NCBI GenBank assembly: GCA_046347155.1
Contig: JAXMGT010000001.1
Coordinates: 1,426,001-1,490,000, forward strand
DNA length: 64,000 nucleotides
Direction: 5' to 3'
Origin: RPQJ01 sp046347155
GTDB taxonomy: Bacteria; Pseudomonadota; Gammaproteobacteria; Steroidobacterales; Steroidobacteraceae
Shown here: positions 1 through 9,279 of the stretch, in pieces
How the letters are laid out: every line of letters begins with the position of its first letter
Numbering within the stretch: the stretch's first letter is position 1
Notes under the pieces: generated by a model
Seen by the model: only the letters and a program-made list of their open reading frames with translations
Databases searched by the model: none
What the model was told of the DNA's origin: nothing
Translations under genes and position numbers: made by a program

Positions 1-1935
1 GCGCTGCAGCTGAAGAAGGAATTCAAGGTTCCGGTGACCTTCCGCCAGCTGATGGAGAGCTATCGCAGCTTCGACGCGCTGGCCGCGTTCCTCGACCAGC
101 AGTTGCCGCCCGACGCGGCGCCGGCGCCGACGCCGACGCTGGCCCGCACGGTGCCGCCGCCGGCCGCGTCCGGCCTGCCGGCCGCAGGATCGCCGGCGAA
201 CGAGACGCTGCTGCGTCAGTTGATGGACCAGCAGATGCAGCTCATGGCCCGGCAGCTGGCGCTGCTCGGTGGTGCGCCGCTGCCCGGGGGCAGTGTCCCC
301 GCGGCCGCGGTGTCGAACGCGCCGGCGGTGCCTGCGGCGGCCACCACGGCCGACGCGCCGGCCGACGAGGAGCGTGCGCTCCAGCACAAGAGCTACGACG
401 TCAAGAAGGCGTTCGGTGCGATCGCGCGGATCCATACCACGGGGGCCGAGCTCACCGAACGACAGCGGGCGCGGCTCGACGCGTTCATGCGTCGCTACAT
501 CCAGAAGACGCAGCGCTCGAAGGCGTTCACGGTCGAGAACCGGCCGCACATGGCCGATCCCCGGGTCGTCAACGGATTCCGCCCGACATTGAAGGAGATC
601 ATCTACCAGATCGTCATCGAGCGTTCGAAAGGCGCCCGGGTCTGGGACCTCGACGGCAACGAGTACGTCGACGCGCTGTGCGGCTTCGGCATGAACCTGT
701 TCGGCTGGCAGCCGGACTTCGTGCTCGAGGCGGTGCGCCGCCAGCTCGATGTCGGCTACGAGATCGGCCCGCAGCACCCGTTGGCGGGGTCGGTCACGCG
801 CCGCGTGTGCGAGCTGACCGGGTTCGATCGGGCGGCGCTGTGCAACACCGGTTCGGAAGCCGTGATGGGGTGCGTGCGTATCGCGCGCACGGTGACCGGG
901 CGCAGCAAGATCGCGATGTTCACCGGCGCCTACCATGGCATCTTCGACGAAGTGATCGTGCGCGGGACGCGCAAGTTCACCGCGGTGCCCGCGGCGCCGG
1001 GCATCATGGCCAACACCTCCGAGAACGTCGTGGTGCTCGAGTACGGGACGCCCGAGTCGCTGCAGTGGATCCGCGACAACGCGGACGACCTGGCGGCGGT
1101 GCTCGTTGAGCCGGTGCAGAGCCGGCGGCCCGACTTCCAGCCGCGCGAGTTCCTGCAGGACCTGCGTGCCGCCACCGAGCAGCAGGGCACGGTGCTGATC
1201 TTCGACGAGGTGGTCACGGGCTTCCGCAGCCACCCGGGTGGCGTGCAGGCGCTGTTCGGGATCCGCGCCGACCTCGCGTCCTACGGCAAGGTCGTGGGCG
1301 GCGGATTCCCGATCGGCGTGATTGCCGGCAAGCGCGAGTTCATGGACGCGCTGGACGGCGGGCAGTGGCAGTATGGCGACGACTCGATCCCGACGGTCGG
1401 CGTGACCTATTTCGCCGGCACGTTCGTCCGCCACCCGCTGGCGCTGGCCGCCGCGGAGGCCGTGCTGAAGCACCTCGCCGAGGCCGGGCCGGTGCTGCAG
1501 TCGGCGCTCACCGAGCGCACGGCTGCGATGGTCGAGGAGATGAACGCCTACTGCCGCGACCGTGGTGCGCCGATCGTGGTGAAATCGTTCGCGTCGGTGT
1601 GGAAGATCTTCTTCGAGGAAGACCACCCGCTGCAGGACCTGCTGTTCGCGATGATGCGCATCCGTGGCGTGCACATCCTCGACAACTTTCCGTGCTTCAT
1701 GACCACGGCCCATGGCGACGCCGAGTTCGCCGCGATCACGGCGGCGTTCAAGGAGGCGGTGGCCGAATTGCAGGAAGCCGACTTCCTGCCGCGGCGACAG
1801 GCCGCCACGGCGGTGTTCGACGCCAGCCGTCCGCCGGTGCCCGGGGCCCGCCTCGGGCGCGACCCGGCCGGCAATCCGGCCTGGTACGTCCCGCGCCCCG
1901 GTGAACCCGGCAAGTACATGAAGCTCGAGGCCTGA
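1..1935 (+). CDS. PKS/NRPS subunit, C-terminal part: carrier-protein end plus PLP aminotransferase (AMT) domain (5' partial)
   Basis: The reading frame is open at base 1, so the gene starts upstream; 644 residues are visible. The first ~35 residues (FRQLMESYRSFDALAAFL) look like the last helices of a carrier protein. A Pro/Ala-rich linker (~40-125) follows, then a class-III PLP aminotransferase domain of the glutamate-1-semialdehyde aminotransferase type (~145-615). Its cofactor residues are visible: GSEA, AYHG, FDEVVTGF (Asp402) and the Schiff-base lysine in YGKVVGGG (Lys430). Such AMT domains sit inside iturin/mycosubtilin- and microginin-type assembly lines, where they turn a beta-keto acyl thioester on the carrier into a beta-amino acyl chain. 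The tail GRDPAGNPAWYVP is typical of these modules. The stop codon overlaps the next start (TGATG), which implies translational coupling to the downstream synthetase. The upstream PKS domains and substrate are not visible. Confidence 0.9.
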   Translation, partial: ALQLKKEFKVPVTFRQLMESYRSFDALAAFLDQQLPPDAAPAPTPTLARTVPPPAASGLPAAGSPANETLLRQLMDQQMQLMARQLALLGGAPLPGGSVPAAAVSNAPAVPAAATTADAPADEERALQHKSYDVKKAFGAIARIHTTGAELTERQRARLDAFMRRYIQKTQRSKAFTVENRPHMADPRVVNGFRPTLKEIIYQIVIERSKGARVWDLDGNEYVDALCGFGMNLFGWQPDFVLEAVRRQLDVGYEIGPQHPLAGSVTRRVCELTGFDRAALCNTGSEAVMGCVRIARTVTGRSKIAMFTGAYHGIFDEVIVRGTRKFTAVPAAPGIMANTSENVVVLEYGTPESLQWIRDNADDLAAVLVEPVQSRRPDFQPREFLQDLRAATEQQGTVLIFDEVVTGFRSHPGGVQALFGIRADLASYGKVVGGGFPIGVIAGKREFMDALDGGQWQYGDDSIPTVGVTYFAGTFVRHPLALAAAEAVLKHLAEAGPVLQSALTERTAAMVEEMNAYCRDRGAPIVVKSFASVWKIFFEEDHPLQDLLFAMMRIRGVHILDNFPCFMTTAHGDAEFAAITAAFKEAVAELQEADFLPRRQAATAVFDASRPPVPGARLGRDPAGNPAWYVPRPGEPGKYMKLEA

Positions 1936-4900
1936 TGATGACCGACCGACGTCCCGACCTTCAGGCCACCGCGGTCGACTACGACCCGTTTGCCGATGCC
2001 TCGATCGCGCTCGCGGTGCCGACCACCGACGCGCAGCGGGAGGTGTGGCTCGCCTGCCAGTTCGGTCCCGAAGCCTCGCTGGCCTACAACGAATCGATTT
2101 CGCTGCAGATGCGCGGACGTCTCGACGTCGGGGCGTTGCTGCTGGCGCTGCAGCAGCTCGCCGACCGGCACGAGTCGCTGCGGGCCACGCTGAGCCCGGA
2201 CGGCCTCAGCCTGCTGGTCGCGCCGTCGGGTCGGATCGACGTCGAGGAGATCGACCTGTCCGCGCTCGCGCCGGCGGCGCGCGCCGAGGCGCTCGTCGAG
2301 CTCCGCCGCGGGGCGGTGACGCAGGTGTTCGACCTGGTCCGCGGGCCACTGGTGCGCGCGCAGCTGGTGCGGCTCGAGGCGGATTCCCATGAACTGGTGC
2401 TGACGACCCATCACGTGATCTGCGACGGCTGGTCCTTTGGCGTGATCAGCCGCGACCTGATGGCGCTGTACCGGGCGCAGGTCGCGGGCGCCGCCGATGC
2501 GGGGCTGCCGCCGGCCGATCGCTTCAGCGCCTACGCGGTGACCGACGTCGAACTGCAGCGAGCCGCCGAGGCGGACGAGAAGTACTGGCTGTCGGTCTAC
2601 GACGGCTCCGTGCCGGTGCTCGACCTGCCGGTGGACCGGCCACGGGGCAAGCAGCGGCAATTCACGTCCCGGCGCGAAGACCTGCGTATCGAGGCTGCGG
2701 TCGTCGAGGGCCTGCGCAAGGCCGCGGCGGCCCGCGGCGTCAGCCTGTTCGCCGCGATGTTCGGACTGTACGCCGGCCTGATGGAGCGGCTGTCCGGGGA
2801 GTCGGACCTGGTCGTCGGCGTGCCTGCCGCGGGCCAGCCGACCCGGGACATGCAGGGACTGGTCGGCCATTGCGTGAACCTGTTGCCGGTGCGGGTCGGC
2901 ATCGATCCGAAGGCGCCGGCCGAGGCCATGCTCGACCAGGCGCGCGGTCGCGTGCTCGACGCCTACGAGCACCAGGCCTGCACGTACGGTCGATTGCTCA
3001 GCAAGCTGCAACTGGCCCGCGACGCGTCGCGGCTGCCGCTGGTCTCCGTCCAGTTCAACCTGGATTCGGAGATCGACCCGAAGGACTTGTCGGTCGCCGG
3101 TCTCGAGGTGTCGCTGCGGTCGAATCCGCGCGAGTACGAGAACTTCGACCTCTTCGTGAACGCGACGCAGTCCGCCGGCGCGATCGTGCTCGAGTGCCAG
3201 TACAACGCGGCGCTGTATGACGCGGACAGCGTCCGAGGCTGGCTGCGGCTGCTGGATGCGGCGATTCGCCGCTACGTGGAAGACCCCGGGCAGCCGATGC
3301 AGGCCCTGTACAGGGCGACGGACGCGGACGGGCGACGGTACGACGCCCTCAACGACACGCACCGCGACATGGGCGACGCGGTGCGAGTGGAGCGATGGAT
3401 CTCCGCCGTCGCGGCACGCGCTCCGGACGCGACGGCGGTTGTTGCCGGCGACACGAGGTTGACGTACCGCGAACTCGACGAGCAGTCCAACTTCGTTGCC
3501 GAGGCCCTCGTTGCGCGGGGCGTTGGCACCGGGTCCCTCGTGGGCCTGTGCTGCGGCAGGGGCCACCCGCTGCTCGTCGGATTGCTGGGCGTGCTGAAGT
3601 CGGGTGCCGGCTACGTTCCGCTGGACCCTGGGTTTCCGGAAGAGCGACTGGCCTACATGCGCTCCGATGCCGGCCTGGCCATCGTCGTCTGCGATTCGGA
3701 GACCGCGGGCAGTGCGGCATGCCATGGGCTTGCGCAGGTCCGCGTGGATTCGGCGGGGCGCGCTCGTACGGCGCCCGCGGTGGCCGCCGACCTGGCGGGC
3801 ACCGCGTACGTGCTTTATACGTCGGGATCGACCGGCCGCCCGAAGGGCGTCGTCGTCCCGCAACGGGCGCTCGTCAATTTCCTGCGTTCGATGCAGGAGG
3901 CACCCGGCCTGTCGCCGGACGATCGACTCGTTGCGGTCACGACGATCAGTTTCGACATCGCCGGTCTGGAGTTGCTGCTGCCATTGACGGTCGGTGCGAC
4001 CGTGGTCATTGCGGACGCCGACACGGTCAAGGACGGGCGCGCCCTTGCGCGATTGCTCGAGTCGAGCGGCGCAACGGTCATGCAGGCGACACCGTCGGGC
4101 TGGAGGCTGCTGATCGAGGGTGGCTGGGCGGGGCGCCCGGGATTCAAGGCGCTCGTCGGTGGCGAGCCCCTGCCACGCGACCTGGCGGGGCAACTGGCCC
4201 GAATGTGCGGACAGTTGTGGAATCTCTATGGCCCCACCGAGACGACCATCTGGTCTACCGTCGAACGCGTACCCGTCGATCCTCAGGTGATTTCGATCGG
4301 GAAGCCGATCGCGAACACGTCGGTGGAGATACTGGACGATACACTGGGCTCGTGCGCCGTCTCGGTGCCCGGCGAGATCTGCATCGGCGGCGCGGGGCTG
4401 GCGGACGGTTACCTCAATCGCCCGGACCTCACCGGCCAACGGTTCGTCGACGACCCCCGCCGCAAGGGGCAAAGGCTGTATCGAACGGGAGATCGCGGCC
4501 GTCTGCGGTCGGACGGCACGCTGGAGCATCTCGGTCGCCTCGATACCCAGGTCAAGCTGCGGGGCTTCCGCATCGAGATCGAGGACATCGAGGCGAACGT
4601 CCAGTCGTCGGAGCACGTCCGGCGTTGCGTTGCGACGGTGAGGCAGGCCTCCGCCGGGGACGCTCGCCTGGTCGCGTTCTGCGTCCTCGAGAATCCGGTG
4701 GACGACCCGCGCGAGGTGATCGAGCAGATTCGACGCCACGCCCGGGACCGACTTCCGGCCTACATGGTGCCCCAGCACTTCGAGGTCATCGATGCCGTGC
4801 CGCTGCTGCCGAACGGCAAGGTCGATCGCAAGAGCCTGCCGGATCCGAAGACGGGCGGCGTTGCCCGGGCACGTCCCGTCATCGGGCCGATGACGGACGT

Positions 4901-6911
4901 CGAGGTCGCTGTGCACGACCGGATGCGTGCGCTGCTGAACCTTCCGGAATTGAGCATGGACGATGACTTTTTCCTGCTCGGGGGGCATTCGCTGCTGGCG
5001 GCGAAGCTGGCTGCGCAACTCGAAGGCGCGCTCGGGATCGCGGTGCCGATCGGCGTCATTTTCGGTCACTCGACGTCCGGATCGCTGGCGCGGCACCTCG
5101 AGGACGCCCGGAACGTCGCGAGCGGCGCCGGACGCAGGACGATCCCCCACGTCGAGGAATCGACCGGACCGCTGACCCTGATGCAGGAGCGCGTGCGGCT
5201 CCTCGAAAGCATGTATCCGGGGCGGATCGCGTTCAACACGCCATCCGCCCATCGGCTACGCGGGCCGTTCGATTACGACGCGTTTGCGTGGGCGTTTCGA
5301 GCCATGGTTGCCAGGCAACCGGCGCTGCGCACCGAGATCACGGCCGGAGGCGAGGTAGCCCTCCAGCGGGTCCTTGACGAGGTCGATGCCGGCCTGCCGA
5401 TCGAGGACCTGAGCGTCCTGCCGATCGAGGAGCGTGAGTCGCAGCTGATTCAACGCATGGAGCGCTTGATCGAGCATCCCATCGCGCTCGGTCGTGCCCC
5501 GCTGTTCAGGGTCGCGCTGTATCGCCTCGCCGCCGACGAGCACGTGTTCTTCTTCATGGCCCACCACATCGTCTGGGATGGGTGGTCCTTCGACCTGCTG
5601 TACCGGGAAATGGCGGAGCTGTATTCCGCCCGGCTGGACGGTCGCGAGGCGCCGCTGCCGCCGCTGCAGGTTACCTACCTCGACTATGCGCGCTGGTGTT
5701 CGGAATGGCTGCAGGGCCGGGAGTGCGCGGAACAGGTCGCGTACTGGCGGAACCTGTACGCGGGTCTGGCGCGTACCTCCGCATTGCCGACCGATCGGGA
5801 ACGGCCGGTCGAGTCGAGCGGACGGGCGACCGTCGAGTGGATACACGTCGGGCGGGACCTGACCGAGGCCCTCCGCGGCGTGGCGGCCCGCAGTGGCGCC
5901 ACGTTGAACATGCTCCTGATGGGTGCCTATTCGCTTGCGCTGGCGGAGTTGACCGCCAGTCGGGACATCGTGCTGGGGATTCCGGTTCGCGGCCGTTCGT
6001 ACGAAGGCCTCGAGGACGTCATGGGCTTTTTCATCAACCTGCTGCCACTGCCGGTGGAGGTGCCTCTGGGCCTCGAGTTCGGCGATTTCCTGCGGCACCT
6101 GAAGTCCAGGTTCTCGGATGCGCTGCAGCGCCAGGACGTACCGTTCCACCGGCTCCTGGATGAGCCGGCGATAGCCCGGCTGTCGGGGCCCAGCGGGCTC
6201 TACCACAGCCTCTTTTCATTCCAGGACGCCCGGGACCGGCCGCGCACCTGGGGTCCGCTGCAGCATTCGACGGTGCTGGTGATGCAGCGGGGCGCAACGG
6301 AGGATCTCGGGCTCTGGCTCATGGAGGTCCCGACCGGACTCGAAGGCGGCATCAACGTCAATCCGGACATCTTCGACGCGACGACCGCGAGCCTGTTCAA
6401 GCGACGGCTCCTGGGCCTGCTGGAGCGCGTGGCGGTCACGCCACACTGGAGCGTGGACGAGATATTGCGCGATGCCGGCGAAGATCGGACCATGTTGGAA
6501 AACTGGATCGAGTCGGCCCGTGGCCGGTCTTCGGTCGCGCGGGAGCGGTCGGCGCATGGCGATCCGGCCGCGCCCCGATCGGCGGCATCCCCCGTGGTGG
6601 GCGCGGGAGCGAGGATTGCGGCCATCTGGGCGGACCTGCTCGGAGTCGACGTGCGCGGGATTCGCCCCGACGACAACTTTTTCGATCTGGGGGGCAATTC
6701 GCTGCTCGTCATGCAGGCGGTCGTGCGAATGGAAAAGGAACTGGGCATTGCCGGCGACCCGCGGCGCTACGTGCACGAAACGCTCGCGCAACTGGCTGCG
6801 GTCACTACGCCGGTCGCCGCCCCGGTCGTTGCCCAGGAGCCGGCGCCAAGCATCCGGGACGGTGGGGGATTGCTTAAGCGCCTTTTCGGGCGCAAGGGCG
6901 GCGGGGCGTGA
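1935..6911 (+). CDS. Nonribosomal peptide synthetase, C-A(Gly)-PCP-C-PCP
   Basis: This is a 1658-residue synthetase. Domain order: condensation (~10-450, HHVICDG at 159-165), adenylation (~480-975, TSGSTGRPKG near 629, NLYGPTETT, and the A10 lysine in LPNGKVDRKSL), PCP1 (~990-1055, LGGHSL, Ser1019), second condensation (~1080-1500, HHIVWDG at 1210-1216), PCP2 (~1555-1625, LGGNSL, Ser1589). The adenylation pocket reads D-I-L-Q-L-G-L-I-W-K, the pattern known for glycine. The first C domain probably joins the upstream AMT-made beta-amino acyl chain to glycine. The second condensation domain has no adenylation domain after it and there is no terminal thioesterase, so the last carrier must be loaded in trans and release needs another protein. 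It overlaps the upstream stop (TGATG) and the downstream PPTase start (GTGA). Substrate assignment is inference from the code only. Confidence 0.93.
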   Translation: MMTDRRPDLQATAVDYDPFADASIALAVPTTDAQREVWLACQFGPEASLAYNESISLQMRGRLDVGALLLALQQLADRHESLRATLSPDGLSLLVAPSGRIDVEEIDLSALAPAARAEALVELRRGAVTQVFDLVRGPLVRAQLVRLEADSHELVLTTHHVICDGWSFGVISRDLMALYRAQVAGAADAGLPPADRFSAYAVTDVELQRAAEADEKYWLSVYDGSVPVLDLPVDRPRGKQRQFTSRREDLRIEAAVVEGLRKAAAARGVSLFAAMFGLYAGLMERLSGESDLVVGVPAAGQPTRDMQGLVGHCVNLLPVRVGIDPKAPAEAMLDQARGRVLDAYEHQACTYGRLLSKLQLARDASRLPLVSVQFNLDSEIDPKDLSVAGLEVSLRSNPREYENFDLFVNATQSAGAIVLECQYNAALYDADSVRGWLRLLDAAIRRYVEDPGQPMQALYRATDADGRRYDALNDTHRDMGDAVRVERWISAVAARAPDATAVVAGDTRLTYRELDEQSNFVAEALVARGVGTGSLVGLCCGRGHPLLVGLLGVLKSGAGYVPLDPGFPEERLAYMRSDAGLAIVVCDSETAGSAACHGLAQVRVDSAGRARTAPAVAADLAGTAYVLYTSGSTGRPKGVVVPQRALVNFLRSMQEAPGLSPDDRLVAVTTISFDIAGLELLLPLTVGATVVIADADTVKDGRALARLLESSGATVMQATPSGWRLLIEGGWAGRPGFKALVGGEPLPRDLAGQLARMCGQLWNLYGPTETTIWSTVERVPVDPQVISIGKPIANTSVEILDDTLGSCAVSVPGEICIGGAGLADGYLNRPDLTGQRFVDDPRRKGQRLYRTGDRGRLRSDGTLEHLGRLDTQVKLRGFRIEIEDIEANVQSSEHVRRCVATVRQASAGDARLVAFCVLENPVDDPREVIEQIRRHARDRLPAYMVPQHFEVIDAVPLLPNGKVDRKSLPDPKTGGVARARPVIGPMTDVEVAVHDRMRALLNLPELSMDDDFFLLGGHSLLAAKLAAQLEGALGIAVPIGVIFGHSTSGSLARHLEDARNVASGAGRRTIPHVEESTGPLTLMQERVRLLESMYPGRIAFNTPSAHRLRGPFDYDAFAWAFRAMVARQPALRTEITAGGEVALQRVLDEVDAGLPIEDLSVLPIEERESQLIQRMERLIEHPIALGRAPLFRVALYRLAADEHVFFFMAHHIVWDGWSFDLLYREMAELYSARLDGREAPLPPLQVTYLDYARWCSEWLQGRECAEQVAYWRNLYAGLARTSALPTDRERPVESSGRATVEWIHVGRDLTEALRGVAARSGATLNMLLMGAYSLALAELTASRDIVLGIPVRGRSYEGLEDVMGFFINLLPLPVEVPLGLEFGDFLRHLKSRFSDALQRQDVPFHRLLDEPAIARLSGPSGLYHSLFSFQDARDRPRTWGPLQHSTVLVMQRGATEDLGLWLMEVPTGLEGGINVNPDIFDATTASLFKRRLLGLLERVAVTPHWSVDEILRDAGEDRTMLENWIESARGRSSVARERSAHGDPAAPRSAASPVVGAGARIAAIWADLLGVDVRGIRPDDNFFDLGGNSLLVMQAVVRMEKELGIAGDPRRYVHETLAQLAAVTTPVAAPVVAQEPAPSIRDGGGLLKRLFGRKGGGA

Positions 6912-7591
6912 CGTTCCTGCATTGCCTCGACGAGCGATATGCGCGACCGGTGCAGGGTCCGCCGTGGGCCAGGCTCTGGATCGTCGATCTGGACGACGAG
7001 GCGATCCCGTGTCGACCGGCACTGCCGGAGGTCGAGCAGGAGCGATCGCGACGATTCTTCCGCGACGTCGACAGGCGTCGATACCTTGCGGGACGGCGAG
7101 TCCTCCGGACCGTGCTGGCCCGCGAATTCGGGCTGGGCGTCGCGCAACCGTTCGCGATCGGGGTGCATGGCAAACCCGCGGTCCCGGGCCGTACGTCCGG
7201 AAGCTTCAACCTGAGTCATTGCGGCAGGCACGCATTGATAGGCGTGTCCGCAACCCACGAGATCGGAGTGGACATCGAGGAGGCGCGGCGCGTTCCCGGA
7301 GCGGAGGCAATCGCCGCCAGCCACTTCTCGCCGGGCGAGATATCGTCGATGGAGCGAATGGCGGGAGCCGGGGATTCATCGAGCACGTTCCTCGACATCT
7401 GGACGCGCAAGGAGGCGTGCCTGAAGGCGCTTGGCTGCGGATTTTCGGTGGCGGCCGCGGACGTCGACGTGGGGGATGCGCCGCTCGAGACGGTCGTCAC
7501 GCCCTCGTCGGCGCTGGCCAGCGTCCGGGTCGCGTCGTTGACGGTCGGTCACAACCTGGTGGCCGCCGTTGCCTGCATGGAGGCGCGCTGA
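6908..7591 (+). CDS. 4'-phosphopantetheinyl transferase, Sfp type
   Basis: This 227-residue enzyme transfers the phosphopantetheine arm of CoA to the active-site serine of carrier proteins, so it should activate the PCPs of the synthetase it overlaps. Visible family motifs are GVHGKPAV followed by FNLSHC, IGVDIEE (Mg-binding Asp and Glu) and FLDIWTRKEACLKALG, which matches WxxKEAxxK. The length fits the Sfp/EntD class. The GTG start shares bases with the NRPS stop (GTGA), so the two genes are translationally coupled. Presence inside the cluster indicates a dedicated PPTase rather than a housekeeping AcpS. Confidence 0.93.
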   Translation: MTFLHCLDERYARPVQGPPWARLWIVDLDDEAIPCRPALPEVEQERSRRFFRDVDRRRYLAGRRVLRTVLAREFGLGVAQPFAIGVHGKPAVPGRTSGSFNLSHCGRHALIGVSATHEIGVDIEEARRVPGAEAIAASHFSPGEISSMERMAGAGDSSSTFLDIWTRKEACLKALGCGFSVAAADVDVGDAPLETVVTPSSALASVRVASLTVGHNLVAAVACMEAR

Positions 7592-7594
7592 CCG

Positions 7595-8422
7595 ATGGCT
7601 GAATCCCGCTCGCTGCCGTTCATGTTCGGTGCGCCGGCACGCCGGCTGTTCGGAATGCTCCATGATTCCTCGGCGAGCGCGCGCAGGGGGCATGCGGTCG
7701 TCGTCTGCGGACCGTTCGGGCGTGAAGCGATCAGGGTGCATCGCCTGTTGCGGGTCGTGGCCGATCGGCTGGCCCGCGAAGGTGTCCCGGTCCTGCGCTT
7801 CGACTACTACGGGAGCGGGGAATCCGAGGGAAGTGACCAGGACGCCGACCTCGACGGCTGGGCGACCGATATCGTCGCGGCCGGTCGGGAGATTCGAGAA
7901 CGTACCGGCCTGCGTCGAGTCACCTGCCTCGGGGTCCGGCTTGGCGCAACGGCCGCTGCACGTGCATTCTCGAACGTCGATGCGTCCGACACCGGATACG
8001 TTTTCTGGGATCCGGTCTGTGATGGTGAGCGGTACCTCCGGTCGCTGGCCGAACGCCACGAGCAGAGTGCCGCGAAGGCGTTCAGCATCCCGCCACGGTC
8101 GCAACGTCGACCGGCGTCGACGGTCGTCGGTCGGGAGGCGCTCGGATTCGCGCTTCCCGCTCATTTCGTCGACCAGTTGCGCCGGGTGTCGATTGCTGAG
8201 ATGGGCTCCGGGATGTCGCGGCGTCGCGCGACCGTGATCTACGACCGTGGCACTGCGGACGGTCAGGGTTTTCTGGGTTACCTCGAGTCCTCGCCGGCGT
8301 GGGTCGAGCCGATCGCCGTGGAACACGGGATGGACTGGCTCAGCTCCGCGGCGGAGAACGTGGCCCTGGTGCCCGCACCTGCGGTCAGCGGACTCACGAG
8401 GAGCCTGCTCGAATGGCGTTGA
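7595..8422 (+). CDS. Alpha/beta-hydrolase-fold protein lacking the nucleophile serine (exosortase-A hydrolase-2-like)
   Basis: A 275-residue alpha/beta-hydrolase-fold protein. The oxyanion/turn region reads FDYYGSGESEG and the nucleophile elbow reads CLGVRLGATA, so the position that is Ser in GxSxG is Arg. The family called exosortase-A-system hydrolase 2 has a similar GLRxGA elbow, and the next gene resembles the partner hydrolase 1; this match is from memory of the families, not from a search. A catalytic serine hydrolase role is unlikely; acyl-chain binding or partnering with the next protein is possible. It starts 3 bases after the PPTase stop and its end overlaps the next gene by 10 bases. 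Confidence 0.75.
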   Translation: MAESRSLPFMFGAPARRLFGMLHDSSASARRGHAVVVCGPFGREAIRVHRLLRVVADRLAREGVPVLRFDYYGSGESEGSDQDADLDGWATDIVAAGREIRERTGLRRVTCLGVRLGATAAARAFSNVDASDTGYVFWDPVCDGERYLRSLAERHEQSAAKAFSIPPRSQRRPASTVVGREALGFALPAHFVDQLRRVSIAEMGSGMSRRRATVIYDRGTADGQGFLGYLESSPAWVEPIAVEHGMDWLSSAAENVALVPAPAVSGLTRSLLEWR

Positions 8423-9279
8423 AGTCCGAAGCGGTCGTATTCGGGCCCGACGCGAATCTCGTCGGCGTCGTGACGCTGGCGGAGCCCGCGGCGCGGCCGG
8501 ATCTCGCCTTCATCATGTTCAATTCAGGCGTGCTGCCCCGGCTCGGGCCCCACCGGATGAACGTGAAGATTGCGGAGCGGCTGGCCCGGCATGGCGTGAG
8601 TTCCCTCCGATTCGACCTTGCGGGGTTCGGGGACAGCCGCGTTCCGAACCAGTCGCTCGACTTCCGGCAGCAGGCGGTCGCGGATGTCCGGAGCGCCATG
8701 GACATGATGGAGGGCAGGTACGGCGTGCGTCGATTCGCGCTGATCGGCGTCTGCTCGGGCGCGCTCACGGTCTACACCGTCGCGGACGAAGACCCGCGTG
8801 TCGCGGGTGTGCTGATGTTCGATGGTTACTGCTACCTCACGAAGTGGACCAAGTGGGTCAAGTATTTCAAGCGCGCACGCACGGCCTCGGCGTCCCGGTG
8901 GGTATCCGCGATCCGCAACAGGCTTCGTCGCAACCGAGGTCCGGCGCCGGGGGCGTCTCCCAATCCGGTCGCCATCATGTCCGCCGATGCGGTCACGCCG
9001 ACTCCGCCGAAGGAGTCGTTTGCCCGCGTGATGGACCAGTTGCTCGCGCGCGGCGCATCGGTGTTCGTCGTGTTCAGCGGTTCGTTCATCGACTTCTACA
9101 GTTACCGCAACCAGTTCCGCGATGCGTTTGCCGGCTTTGACTTCGTCCGCCGGATCAGGTGCGAGTACAGGGCCGACATAGACCACACGTTCGTCCTGCT
9201 CGACACGCAGGCAAGGATGCTCGACCTGGTTTCGAGCTGGGTACCGGAGGTCGAGCAGGCAGCCGGACCATCCCGATGA
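8413..9279 (+). CDS. Alpha/beta-hydrolase-fold protein with Cys at the nucleophile position (exosortase-A hydrolase-1-like)
   Basis: A 288-residue alpha/beta-hydrolase-fold protein. It shows FDLAGFGDSR near residue 80 and an elbow IGVCSGALT, where the nucleophile position of GxNuxG is Cys. A late IDHTF offers the expected histidine. Exosortase-A-system hydrolase 1 proteins have a comparable GLCDA elbow, which suggests this and the preceding gene form that pair. The ATG lies inside the end of the previous gene, and the stop overlaps the next start (ATGA). In context it could be the missing chain-release or editing thioesterase of the synthetase, but nothing in the sequence proves that. Confidence 0.77.
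   Translation: MALKSEAVVFGPDANLVGVVTLAEPAARPDLAFIMFNSGVLPRLGPHRMNVKIAERLARHGVSSLRFDLAGFGDSRVPNQSLDFRQQAVADVRSAMDMMEGRYGVRRFALIGVCSGALTVYTVADEDPRVAGVLMFDGYCYLTKWTKWVKYFKRARTASASRWVSAIRNRLRRNRGPAPGASPNPVAIMSADAVTPTPPKESFARVMDQLLARGASVFVVFSGSFIDFYSYRNQFRDAFAGFDFVRRIRCEYRADIDHTFVLLDTQARMLDLVSSWVPEVEQAAGPSR

Noticed and set aside
1548..5252. A 1234-residue open frame antisense to the AMT and NRPS genes
   Set aside because: It is Arg/His/Gln-rich with no domains and mirrors the codon positions of the real genes; in DNA this GC-rich, long shadow frames are expected. The same applies to long frames antisense to or in other frames of srkA, typA, the GGDEF gene, ppk1 and glnD.
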